From an uncultured Succinatimonas sp. (lineage in GTDB: Bacteria; Pseudomonadota; Gammaproteobacteria; Enterobacterales; Succinivibrionaceae): DNA of 24,364 nucleotides. The stretch lies in NCBI GenBank assembly GCA_937880335.1, contig CALFLJ010000252.1, positions 1 to 24,364 of the forward strand, given 5' to 3'. A program made the translations under genes and the position numbers. The notes beneath the pieces were generated by a model that was given only the letters and a program-made list of their open reading frames with translations, ran no database searches and was not told the origin of the DNA. Below, piece after piece: positions 14,239 through 22,384 of the stretch; position 1 is the first letter of the stretch, and each line of letters begins with the position of its first letter.

Positions 14239-15699
14239 TTATTCATCTCTAATATCAGCTTTTAGAATGTTCTCTGTAAGAATACCTTCAGAGCTCATAA
14301 AATTAATTTGCGCTGGAGGTAATATAAAATAATAAGAAGCCTTACTCCTAGGCGCCCTTAAAGTTTTAATTTGAAACTTTTCTGTCTCTTCTGTAAGCAA
14401 ATGACTCTTTATTTGCTCGTAAAGCTTTTTATTTTTTATATCGTCAAAGAGTTTGGTCTTATTATCCCCTTTTATATATAGTTTTTTTGTGTCAGAAGGT
14501 CTTTCAAATGAATAAAATTCATCTTTTGAATTTTGATTATCCTTGTGTTTATCAGAACTTGACATATATATAAAACCGGATAAATAATTAAATGGTCTTA
14601 AAAAATTTTCCTCTTCAATTTGCTTTCCATTAGCAAAATATTCTTCAAAAGCTTTATTGAAATCATCGCATTTGGACTCATTAAATGGCTTTTGTAATTC
14701 TTCATTTGCGCCTTTGTGATCAACTCTTTTTTCAATGAAATACCAAACCTTAAGGTACAGGAGAACAAAATCAAAATCATATTGAAAGTTTTCGCCCAAT
14801 TTTGTCTCGTAAAAATACCTTAATTGGGTAAGAAAAAGTATGTATTGACGTTTTTCGAGTTTGATTTCCTCGTCGTTGCAATAGATTGTTGTATTTACAT
14901 TATTAAAAGAAAGCTTGTAGTTTTCTTTATCAAATGATCTTTGAATTCTATTTACAAGTTGAGAATATGAAATCTTTTTGTGATTTTCAGTTAGAGTTAA
15001 ATTATGCGGTAATTGATTTCCAAGCTTAACAACAGGGATTTCAGCTAGGGCTAAATTGGCTTCCCTAGGATTTAGCTCCTTACCATCAAAAGTGCAAACT
15101 TTTGTAGTCTGTTCAGGGAAATAAAAGTTGCGACTCTTTTCAAACTCAGATGGTTTATTAGGTTCAGACTCAATTAGCACGTGTGAAAGCCTGTCATGGA
15201 TTCGACCAAAGAGACTTAGAGCATATCCTGCGTAAAAGCTCATTGTTTTACGACCACCTGCTATAGATACATGCAGAATATCGTTATTTAAAGGATCTCC
15301 TTTTCTACAAAGTTCTTTAACCTTATTTAAAATAAAGTCTGCTGTATCCTCACTATCTTGTTTGGTATAGATATCATCAAGTTCAGTACCATCTGTACTA
15401 CAGATGGTATCTAGTATCACATTCCCGTTAGGGGTTTCTTTATTTTTTAGCTTGTAAATTTGACCATCAAGTTTATGGGACATGACCTTACAGAACTCAT
15501 CTAAAATAAGTTTATCTTCAATCATGTCCTTAGCATTTTTTATTCCGGTTTTAGTAGAAAGAATATGTATTTCCTGTGGAATAAAAGGATCTTCTTGTGT
15601 TACAAGGCAATATAAGGTCTCAGTTACAACCTGAGGTGTACCTCCGGTTATACATAATAGGACCTTTTTATTTTTCTTTATATCTGATTTATTGCTCAT
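14239..15699 (-). CDS. NE0113-family CRISPR-associated CARF protein with long C-terminal region
   Basis: The family (TIGR02584, Pfam Cas_NE0113) occurs with type III systems. It is regarded as a cyclic-oligoadenylate-binding, possibly ring-opening, CARF group, sometimes labelled Csm6. The first 200 or so of 486 residues carry its marks: LLCITGGTPQVVTETLY (14-30), HVSIAGGRKTMSFYAGYALSLFGR (143-166), DRLSHVL (169-175) and NFYFP (191-195). No HEPN RxxxxH ribonuclease motif is seen outside the conserved GRIHDRLSH stretch, so I do not call it a Csm6 RNase. Residues 230-486 contain a possible winged-helix-like part and a C-terminal SYYFILPPAQI; their role is unclear. Its ATG overlaps the card1 stop by 1 bp (TAATG), so the two are translationally coupled. 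It may degrade, sense or transduce the messenger. Confidence 0.8.
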   Translation of the reverse strand: MSNKSDIKKNKKVLLCITGGTPQVVTETLYCLVTQEDPFIPQEIHILSTKTGIKNAKDMIEDKLILDEFCKVMSHKLDGQIYKLKNKETPNGNVILDTICSTDGTELDDIYTKQDSEDTADFILNKVKELCRKGDPLNNDILHVSIAGGRKTMSFYAGYALSLFGRIHDRLSHVLIESEPNKPSEFEKSRNFYFPEQTTKVCTFDGKELNPREANLALAEIPVVKLGNQLPHNLTLTENHKKISYSQLVNRIQRSFDKENYKLSFNNVNTTIYCNDEEIKLEKRQYILFLTQLRYFYETKLGENFQYDFDFVLLYLKVWYFIEKRVDHKGANEELQKPFNESKCDDFNKAFEEYFANGKQIEEENFLRPFNYLSGFIYMSSSDKHKDNQNSKDEFYSFERPSDTKKLYIKGDNKTKLFDDIKNKKLYEQIKSHLLTEETEKFQIKTLRAPRSKASYYFILPPAQINFMSSEGILTENILKADIRDE

Positions 15700-16997
15700 T
15701 ATTTATTGTATATCCAATTTTTTATACTACGTTTAAGTTCATCGTATTTGTTTGCTTTATCGCCAAATATTAACCATACTTTTGGTCGATATTGTTCTTT
15801 AGTTGCACTTTCACTTGCTTTTACTACGATCTTATGTGCAAGAGGACTATAACTTAAGTAGCAAAGCTTTACGTTTTTGCCTACATCACTTCCTATATTT
15901 ATCAATTTATCAATGTGTTGTTTAGGAATATCTTTTGTTTCTTCTGTAAAAAAGTTTTGTGTTTTAACTTCAATTATGTGTAACCTTTTTTTATAGACAA
16001 AAACCACATCTAATTCATTTTTAGAAGAGTACTGTCCGTTTCTTATTATTTTTACATTTATTCCAGAATAGAAGTCACCGGCAATGCCTTTGCAGATATT
16101 AAAACAGGCTTCTTCATACCACCCACCTGAGATAAATTTTTCTATTTCATCTCTGTCTGTATAGTTAAACCGTACTGAATACTTACCACTTTCTTTTATC
16201 TCTTTACTTTCTACAGTAAGATATTCATCAAAATCCTTAAGGAAATCTTCAATCAAGTTAACCTCTTTTAATGAAAAAAGATCCTCTTTGTAAGGTTTTG
16301 CATACTTGTGTTCTTGTTGCTTTCGAACAAATATTTCTAAATTATTTTCATTGTAGACAACCCTGTTGATGAGATGTACAACTTTAGATTTTGAGATATC
16401 TTGAGAAAGAGCTTTTTTTATATATTGTTCCCTTACAGATAAAGGAAGAGCTTTAAAATCACGAGGTGATTGTTCAAATGTTAGAGATCTAGCTTTAAAG
16501 TAACTTTCTAGGAATTTATTTTCAGTTGACAATTCTTTATCAATCTGAAGTGTGTGTTCATTTGTAATAATCTTTTCATCTTGATCAAATCCTTTGTATT
16601 CGACTAGATTTCCTGAGAATAATTCAAGGTAGATTGCTCTGAATTTATCTGAAACATTGTTTTTCCAGACCTCATACAAAGCTATAGCCATCATTTTTGT
16701 ACCCCCTGAAAAATTAAATACAACGTTTAATCCTTCAGATAGATATTTTTTTACTCTTTCTTCTGTCTTTTCTTTTATTTCGTTTATATCGTATGGATCT
16801 TTTATAACAATAGATGACTCAAAAACAAATTTATTGCTATTAGATTCTATAGATGCTTTGAAATTTTCAGCATTACCTTTCATATCATCGTCAGTGTAGA
16901 TCATGACAATTCTTTTAGGACTCCAATTTAATGAATAAATTGGAATTAAATTAGGGTCAGTCTGTCCTGAGATCACTACAAACATTACATCTATCAT
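15699..16997 (-). CDS. card1: Card1/Can2-type cyclic-tetraadenylate-activated nuclease
   Basis: Proteins of this group (DUF1887) bind cyclic tetra-adenylate through a CARF domain and then nick DNA and/or cut single-stranded DNA and RNA. The 432-residue protein has an N-terminal CARF domain (about 1-150) with VVISGQTDPNLIPI, IVMIYTDDDMKGNAENF and the ligand-loop FNFSGGTKMMA (SGGT 97-100). A connecting helical part follows. The C-terminal PD-(D/E)xK nuclease has GGWYEEACF (E295/E296), KNELDVVFV (D330) and HIIEVKTQ (E343, K345). All expected catalytic positions are present. A strong AAGGAAG ribosome site precedes the ATG. It is first in a two-gene unit with the NE0113-family gene and is the only evident downstream nuclease of the locus. 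Confidence 0.9.
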   Translation of the reverse strand: MIDVMFVVISGQTDPNLIPIYSLNWSPKRIVMIYTDDDMKGNAENFKASIESNSNKFVFESSIVIKDPYDINEIKEKTEERVKKYLSEGLNVVFNFSGGTKMMAIALYEVWKNNVSDKFRAIYLELFSGNLVEYKGFDQDEKIITNEHTLQIDKELSTENKFLESYFKARSLTFEQSPRDFKALPLSVREQYIKKALSQDISKSKVVHLINRVVYNENNLEIFVRKQQEHKYAKPYKEDLFSLKEVNLIEDFLKDFDEYLTVESKEIKESGKYSVRFNYTDRDEIEKFISGGWYEEACFNICKGIAGDFYSGINVKIIRNGQYSSKNELDVVFVYKKRLHIIEVKTQNFFTEETKDIPKQHIDKLINIGSDVGKNVKLCYLSYSPLAHKIVVKASESATKEQYRPKVWLIFGDKANKYDELKRSIKNWIYNK

Positions 16998-17263
16998 TTT
17001 TATCTTCCTTGTATCAGCTATAAATTTTTTTAGTCATATCTAGTAGTATATTTTGCCAAAAATAAAAAATTACGTTTTGATACTATTCATGTTTTAAAAA
17101 AATTTATTAAGAAGTTTATTTCTTGTTTATCGAGTATAAACCCGATTTGTTTAGTTAATTGAATTCTCAAGTTTGAGAAAATTTAAGATTAAAAAATTTG
17201 GGGTATTGTGTACACATTAAATCGCAAGGCAAAACAATAAAAGAATTTAGTTTAGGAGATTTA
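16998..17263. promoter_or_regulatory. Divergent card1/csx16 control region
   Basis: This 266-bp AT-rich region separates two diverging genes and must hold both promoters. It contains the palindrome TTCTCAA-GT-TTGAGAA (17164-17179) and the perfect 8-mer palindrome GTGTACAC (17208-17215). TAGGAGAT lies just before csx16 as its ribosome site. Promoter hexamers were not assigned with confidence. Confidence 0.5.
17164..17179. promoter_or_regulatory. Palindrome carrying shared 12-bp motif, copy 2
   Basis: TTCTCAA and TTGAGAA flank a 2-bp centre. The inner 12 bp (17165-17176) are identical to the motif upstream of the cas2-cas1-cas2 cassette. The dyad is what a dimeric regulator would bind. It is midway between card1 and csx16 and could control both. 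Confidence 0.4.
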
Positions 17264-17554
17264 ATGAAGACTATATTGGTATCAAGACATCAAGGCACAA
17301 TTGAGTGGGCAAAAAACAGCAATCTTCATATAGATGAATACAAGGAGCATCTTTATATAGAAGATGTCGAGTGCGGGGATACTGTGATTGGAAATATCCC
17401 TATGGCAATGGCAGCAGATCTCTGTGCAATGGGGATTAAGTACTGTAGTATCACAATTCCTTTTAATTTATCCGAGCGTGGTACTGAATTATCTTGTAAA
17501 ACAGTTACAGAGCGTCAATGTAAAATTGAAGAATTTTATGTAAAACGTGTATAG
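17264..17554 (+). CDS. csx16: CRISPR-associated protein Csx16 (VVA1548 family)
   Basis: Csx16 (TIGR02620) is a small accessory family found with type III systems. It has been linked to removal of cyclic-oligoadenylate messengers (ring-nuclease role), which I take from general knowledge and am not certain of. The 96-residue protein shows the family hallmarks ILVSRHQGTIEWAKN (4-18), a HLYIEDVECGDTVIGNIP segment with GDTVIGNIP at 38-46, MAADLCAMG, and a closing RGTELS. I chose the ATG at 17264-17266, with TAGGAGAT 3-10 nt upstream, over an in-frame TTG 66 bp further up, because family members begin directly at this strand. It is transcribed away from card1 and ends at a strong terminator. Confidence 0.88.
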   Translation: MKTILVSRHQGTIEWAKNSNLHIDEYKEHLYIEDVECGDTVIGNIPMAMAADLCAMGIKYCSITIPFNLSERGTELSCKTVTERQCKIEEFYVKRV

Positions 17555-17591
17555 ATAAAAAATAATAATAAAAGCAAACCCAAGAAATTTT

Positions 17592-17634
17592 GGAAATATT
17601 TGGTGTTTTAAATATCAAATATTTCCTTTTTTTT
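17592..17634 (+). terminator. Intrinsic terminator of csx16
   Basis: A perfect 11-bp stem (GGAAATATTTG at 17592-17602, CAAATATTTCC at 17616-17626) is followed by eight Ts (17627-17634). It lies 37 bp past the csx16 stop and insulates the CRISPR locus from macA. Confidence 0.92.
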
Positions 17635-17808
17635 ATTTGTTTTTACAAAATATAACCTCTTTTTAAATCCTTTAATTTGTAAAATTAGTGTCTCTTTTTA
17701 TTGAATTTAGAAAAATAAAGATAAAAAATATGGCGCTAAGTTTTATCTAATTAGTAAATATTAAACTTAAAAATAAGATGATACCTTTATGTTAGGTTTG
17801 AGGTTTTT

Positions 17809-19008
17809 ATGAGTAGTATAAAAAGACGTTATATTAAATGGATTGTAATTTTTCTAATATTGTTGTCCTTAATATCATATGGCTCTTATGAATATCTAAA
17901 ACCTAAAGAGCCTAATTATATGACTGTATCTACAACGATGCGTGATATTAAAAAGCAGGTTTTTGCTACAGGAATTTTAGCCGGTGCTACAGAGGTTGAT
18001 ATTGGTGCGCAGGTTTCAGGACAGATTTTAAAGCTCCACGTAAAGACTGGAGATGAGGTAAAAGCAGGGGATTTACTATGTGAAATCGACCCTAAGATTC
18101 AGGAAACTGCCTTAAAAACTGCTAAAGCTCAAATTGATATTATCAATGCCAAAATAAAATCAAAGCAGGCGGAGCTTAAGAAGCTTAAGCTTGAATATGA
18201 CCGTCAAATAAAGCTAAGAAAACAAGATGCAACCTCAAAACAGGATCTTGAAGTATCCGAGGCAGCTTACAATATAGGTTTATCAGAGCTAAATGAGCTT
18301 AAGGCCCAGTATGAACAAGGAAAACTTTCAGTTGACGATGCCACAACTAACTTAGGTTATACAAAAATTTTAGCCCCAATGGATGGTACTGTCTATGCAA
18401 CTGTTGTAACTGAAGGTCAAACCGTTAATGCCAATCAAACCACTCCTACCATTTTAAGATTGGCAAATCTTGATCATATGAAGGTTGAAACAGAGATTTC
18501 AGAGGCTGATGTTGTAAATGTCGCACCTGGTATGGAGTGTAGTTTTACAATTTTAGGTCTTCCTCATCGTACATTTAATGGTGTTTTAGAAAGAATTGCT
18601 CCTGCACCATCATCTTATGAAAGTGCCACATCTTCAAATTCAACGACCTCAACCTCGTCAAGCTCTCAGGCTATTTACTATAACTCAGACATTTTGGTTG
18701 ATAATTTTGATAGAACTTTACGTATTGATATGACTGCAGATGTAGTTATCAATGTAGCATCACGTGAAAATGTTCAGGCATTGGCACTTACAGCATTAAG
18801 AGATGAAAGTGCAAGTAAAGCTATGGTTTATGTTTTAGATAAAGATGGTTTAGTTAAAGAGCGCGAAATTGAAATAGGAATTCGTGATGATCAGTTCGTT
18901 GAAGTTGTGAGCGGACTTACCTTAGATGACAAGATTGTCATAGGCGATGATGTAAGTACAGCAGAGGCTGAGGCATTAAAGAATGACAGACGTAGAGGTC
19001 CTTTCTAA
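17809..19008 (+). CDS. macA: MacA-like periplasmic adaptor of an ABC efflux pump
   Basis: MacA links the inner-membrane ABC transporter MacB to an outer-membrane channel and stimulates its ATPase. The 399-residue protein has a cytoplasmic Lys/Arg start and one membrane segment (about 11-28). A lipoyl-like half follows (GAQVSGQILKLHVKTGDEVKAGDLLCEIDP), then a long coiled-coil hairpin (about 100-180, Lys/Glu/Leu-rich), the second lipoyl half (TKILAPMDGTVYATVVTEGQTVNA), and a beta-barrel and membrane-proximal part. An unusual Ser/Thr-rich insert occupies about 266-285. GAGG precedes the ATG. The stop overlaps the macB ATG by one base (TAATG), so they are coupled. The substrate (macrolide, peptide or other) cannot be told. 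Confidence 0.9.
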   Translation: MSSIKRRYIKWIVIFLILLSLISYGSYEYLKPKEPNYMTVSTTMRDIKKQVFATGILAGATEVDIGAQVSGQILKLHVKTGDEVKAGDLLCEIDPKIQETALKTAKAQIDIINAKIKSKQAELKKLKLEYDRQIKLRKQDATSKQDLEVSEAAYNIGLSELNELKAQYEQGKLSVDDATTNLGYTKILAPMDGTVYATVVTEGQTVNANQTTPTILRLANLDHMKVETEISEADVVNVAPGMECSFTILGLPHRTFNGVLERIAPAPSSYESATSSNSTTSTSSSSQAIYYNSDILVDNFDRTLRIDMTADVVINVASRENVQALALTALRDESASKAMVYVLDKDGLVKEREIEIGIRDDQFVEVVSGLTLDDKIVIGDDVSTAEAEALKNDRRRGPF

Positions 19009-20966
19009 TGGCTAGTTCTTTATTAAAGTTAAAAGGCATAAGGCGCTCTTTTGGAGAGGGCGCCTCTGCTGTAGAAGTTCTTCATGGTATTGATCTTGAG
19101 ATAAAAAAAGGCGAGTTAGTTGCTATTATTGGACCTTCAGGATCAGGTAAATCAACCTTGATGAACATCATAGGTTGCCTTGATACTCCAACATCTGGCA
19201 GTTATGAGGTTGCAGGACGAAATACCTTTAATTTAGGTCCTGATGATTTAGCTCAACTGCGTAGAGACTTTTTTGGTTTTATCTTTCAGCGCTACCATCT
19301 TTTAGGACATTTAGATGCCAAGGAAAATGTTCAGGTACCGTCAATTTATGCAGGCTTTAAGAAGGAGCGTCGTAATGAAAGAGCCTTGGAGTTATTAGAT
19401 AAATTAGGCTTAAAAGAGCGAGCTGATTTTAAACCATCACAATTGTCAGGCGGTCAGCAGCAGAGAGTTTCTATAGCCAGAGCTCTTATGAATGGAGGTC
19501 AGATTATTTTAGCTGACGAACCTACAGGTGCTTTAGACTCAAAAAGCGGTGCTGAGGTTATGAAGATTTTGGAGCAGTTAAATGCTCAAGGTCATACTGT
19601 TATCTTAGTAACCCACGACCCTAGAATTGCGGCACATGCAAAGCGTGTTATCAGTATTAAAGATGGTGTAATTGAAAGCGATACTATAAATGAAGAGGTT
19701 TTTATTGAGCATAAGGAAGCTCATGATGAAATAAACCTTAAAAGCTCATGGTCAACTTCCTTTAGGGCCTATTTCGATAGGTTTAAAGAGGCTTACGTTA
19801 TGGCTTTAAGGGCAATGGTATCAAATCGCTTGCGTACATTATTAACCATGCTTGGTATTATCATTGGAATTATGGCAGTAGTGTCTGTGGTAGCTTTAGC
19901 AAGAGGGGCCTCTGATAAAGTTATTGAAAATATTTCTTCAATGGGAACTAACACCATCACTATTATGCCAGGTGAGCGAATGGGCGATGTTAAATCTGGT
20001 AGAGTTAGAACCTTAAACATTAAAGATCTTATCGCAGTACAAGGGCAGCCTTTTGTAGATTCTGCCTCACCTACAATTCAAAGTCAGGTGCTTTTACGGC
20101 AAGGAAATATTAGTAATAATGCAACAGTATACGGTGTAAATGATGAGTATTTGCGTGTTTACGGCATGAACGTGGATAAGGGGCGTCTTTTTTCCTCAGC
20201 TGAATCATCCCAAAGCCCACAGATTTGTGTTATTGATGCAAATACAGCAAGAACAATGTTTCCTTCTGTAAATCCTCTAGGTAAGAGATTATTAGTTAAC
20301 GATATGCCAGTTACAATTGTAGGTGTACTTGAGGATAAGGAAGTTGCTTTTAGACCTAGAGATGCTCTTTATGTATACATGCCATATAGTACCCTAATGT
20401 CCAGACTTATAAATCAAAATTATCTGTCTTCAATTATCGTGCGCATAGCTGACGGATTTGCACCTGCTGTTGCAGAAAAGAGTCTTAATAGTTTGCTTTT
20501 AGCAAGACATGGCAGAAAGGATTTCTTTATGCAGTCATCCGATACCATTATGAAATCTATAAGTCAGACTACAGGAACTTTTACGCTTTTAATTTCAGCA
20601 ATTGCTGTAATTTCGCTTATTGTAGGTGGTATTGGGGTAATGAATATTATGCTAGTGTCAGTTACTGAAAGAACTCGTGAGATTGGAATACGTATGGCCG
20701 TTGGAGCTAGGCAAAGTGATATCATGACGCAATTTTTAATTGAATCAATTACGGTTTGCATTATAGGAGGCCTTGCAGGCGTAATTCTTTCAATAGCCTT
20801 AGGTTGGATTTTAGGTATGGTTATGCCTTCAATACCATTATCTTTCTCTGTGATGTCGATTATTGTTGCTGTTATAACATCATCTGCAATTGGTGTAATT
20901 TTTGGTTTTATGCCTGCTCGATCAGCTGCAAGATTAAATCCTATAGAGGCTTTAGCTCGAGAATAA
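19008..20966 (+). CDS. macB: MacB-like ABC transporter, fused ATPase and permease
   Basis: MacB is the inner-membrane mechanotransmission ABC transporter of a MacAB-type tripartite system. The 652-residue protein has an N-terminal ATPase domain with Walker A GPSGSGKST (42-50), signature LSGGQQQR, Walker B ILADEPTGALD and the His switch VTHD. A linker leads to the first membrane segment (LRTLLTMLGIIIGIMAVVSVVALA), then a large periplasmic domain, then three C-terminal membrane segments with the FtsX-family stretch SVTERTREIGIRMAVGARQSDI. It ends in the usual PARSAARLNPIEALARE. All ATPase motifs are intact. It is translationally coupled to macA. Confidence 0.95.
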   Translation: MASSLLKLKGIRRSFGEGASAVEVLHGIDLEIKKGELVAIIGPSGSGKSTLMNIIGCLDTPTSGSYEVAGRNTFNLGPDDLAQLRRDFFGFIFQRYHLLGHLDAKENVQVPSIYAGFKKERRNERALELLDKLGLKERADFKPSQLSGGQQQRVSIARALMNGGQIILADEPTGALDSKSGAEVMKILEQLNAQGHTVILVTHDPRIAAHAKRVISIKDGVIESDTINEEVFIEHKEAHDEINLKSSWSTSFRAYFDRFKEAYVMALRAMVSNRLRTLLTMLGIIIGIMAVVSVVALARGASDKVIENISSMGTNTITIMPGERMGDVKSGRVRTLNIKDLIAVQGQPFVDSASPTIQSQVLLRQGNISNNATVYGVNDEYLRVYGMNVDKGRLFSSAESSQSPQICVIDANTARTMFPSVNPLGKRLLVNDMPVTIVGVLEDKEVAFRPRDALYVYMPYSTLMSRLINQNYLSSIIVRIADGFAPAVAEKSLNSLLLARHGRKDFFMQSSDTIMKSISQTTGTFTLLISAIAVISLIVGGIGVMNIMLVSVTERTREIGIRMAVGARQSDIMTQFLIESITVCIIGGLAGVILSIALGWILGMVMPSIPLSFSVMSIIVAVITSSAIGVIFGFMPARSAARLNPIEALARE

Positions 20967-20969
20967 TTA

Positions 20970-20998
20970 TTTCAAGCATCGCACAGCGATGCTTGAAA
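20970..20998 (+). terminator. Hairpin after macB
   Basis: A perfect 13-bp stem (TTTCAAGCATCGC, 20970-20982, and GCGATGCTTGAAA, 20986-20998) with a 3-nt loop lies 3 bp past the macB stop. There is no T-run after it (ACTATTATG). It may stabilise the macAB message or give partial termination before pepT. Confidence 0.6.
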
Positions 20999-21063
20999 AC
21001 TATTATGCCACTTAAATTTTCGTATAATATAAAAATTATCAAGACAAATAAGGATATTTTTAT

Positions 21064-22332
21064 ATGTTACAGCAAGGCAATACTTTAGATTTAGAGAATT
21101 TATGTGGCAATGACAGATTAGTTAAGATTTTCTGTGATTTGGTTTCCTTTGACACTAAGTCAGATCCTTTATCTAAGAATGTTCCTTCATCCGTAGGTCA
21201 GTTACGCCTAGGTGCAAGTCTTGTCTCTGAGATTAGAACTTTAGGTTTTGAGTGTACACAAGATAAAAATGGCGTAGTTATAACTAAAGTACCTGCATCA
21301 AGCGGTTATGAAAATGCCATAAGAATATGTCTTTTAGCGCACTTAGACACCGCTCCTGACGCAAGTGGTAAAGATTTTTTACCACATTTAGTCAAAGACT
21401 ATAAAGGAGAGGGAATTGAACTTAAAAATGGTCTTATTATTGATGATAAGCTTTGTAAAGAGCTTAAAAACCACATCGGTGAGGACATTATTGTAACTGA
21501 TGGTACAACTCTTTTAGGCGCCGATGATAAAGCTGGAGTTGCGGTTTTATTAAATCTTTTATATAAACTTAAGACAACAGATATCCCTCATGGAGCTTTA
21601 ACTATAGTCTTTACTGTTGATGAGGAGATTGGTTATTCAGCTGACTATGTTGATCTTGATGTTGTTGATTGTGATTACGGAGTCACCATTGACGGTTCAG
21701 AATGTGGAGAGTTTGATGTTGAAACTTTTAATGCATCTTTAGCTAAGGTCGAATTTACAGGTATATCTGTACATACAGCTGTTGCCTATAAAAAATTAGT
21801 GAATGCTGTAACTTTAGCTTGTGAATTTAATATGATGCTACCTTTAAATGAAAGACCTGAAAATACTCGTGATCATGAAGGTTTCTATCATTTGCATGAT
21901 ATAAATGGTTCAACAGAGTATGCTGTCGCTTGGATAAATCTTCGTGACTTTGAAAAAGATGGTTTGAAAAAACGTGAAGAGGTAGTTTTAAATTGCGCTA
22001 AGCTTATAAATCAAAAATTAGGCTATGATGCAGTCAAGGTTACTATTAAAGAACAATATGTCAATTTAATGTCCTATTTACAGGAAAATAGGTTAATTTT
22101 GGATTTATGTAAAGAAGCTTTTGCAGATGCTAATGTTGAGGTTAAAGAGCATTCTGTACGTGGTGGCACAGATGGATCTAATCTGTCTGCTAGAGGTTTA
22201 CCTACACCAAATATCTTCACAGGGGCTTTAAACTGCCATGGACCTTATGAGTGTTTACCTGTACAGTCATTGCATAAAGCTTACGATATTGTTGAGTGTA
22301 TAGTAAAAAGAGCTGCGAATAAACTAAGATAA
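21064..22332 (+). CDS. pepT: Peptidase T (tripeptide aminopeptidase)
   Basis: PepT is a cytoplasmic di-zinc M20 aminopeptidase that removes the N-terminal residue from tripeptides. The 422-residue protein has the first metal motif LLAHLDTAPD (H93, D95), TDGTTLLGADDKAGV (bridging D154), the catalytic pair FTVDEEIG (E187, E188) and the metal ligand D210 in TIDGSECGEFD. FNASLAKVEF and a late NCHG carry the final His. Length is close to the usual 408-412, with a slightly longer N terminus. AAGGA lies about 10 nt before the ATG. It follows macB by 97 bp in the same direction; a functional link to efflux is not implied. Confidence 0.93.
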   Translation: MLQQGNTLDLENLCGNDRLVKIFCDLVSFDTKSDPLSKNVPSSVGQLRLGASLVSEIRTLGFECTQDKNGVVITKVPASSGYENAIRICLLAHLDTAPDASGKDFLPHLVKDYKGEGIELKNGLIIDDKLCKELKNHIGEDIIVTDGTTLLGADDKAGVAVLLNLLYKLKTTDIPHGALTIVFTVDEEIGYSADYVDLDVVDCDYGVTIDGSECGEFDVETFNASLAKVEFTGISVHTAVAYKKLVNAVTLACEFNMMLPLNERPENTRDHEGFYHLHDINGSTEYAVAWINLRDFEKDGLKKREEVVLNCAKLINQKLGYDAVKVTIKEQYVNLMSYLQENRLILDLCKEAFADANVEVKEHSVRGGTDGSNLSARGLPTPNIFTGALNCHGPYECLPVQSLHKAYDIVECIVKRAANKLR

Positions 22333-22384
22333 ATCTAAGTTTTATTTAGTACCATAAAATTACAAAAAAGACGGATGATAAGAT

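Noticed and set aside
15160..15240. GRIHDRLSH in the NE0113-family protein read as a HEPN RxxxxH motif
   Set aside because: This stretch is a conserved part of the CARF domain in the family, and there is no surrounding HEPN helical context, so a Csm6-type RNase is not supported.
17198..17263. Upstream TTG start giving a 22-residue extension of Csx16
   Set aside because: The family begins directly at the ILVSRH strand, and TAGGAGAT sits just before the ATG at 17264.
20756..21088. Open frame spanning the end of macB and the start of pepT
   Set aside because: It is out of frame with two well-supported genes and has Cys/Tyr-rich nonsense composition.
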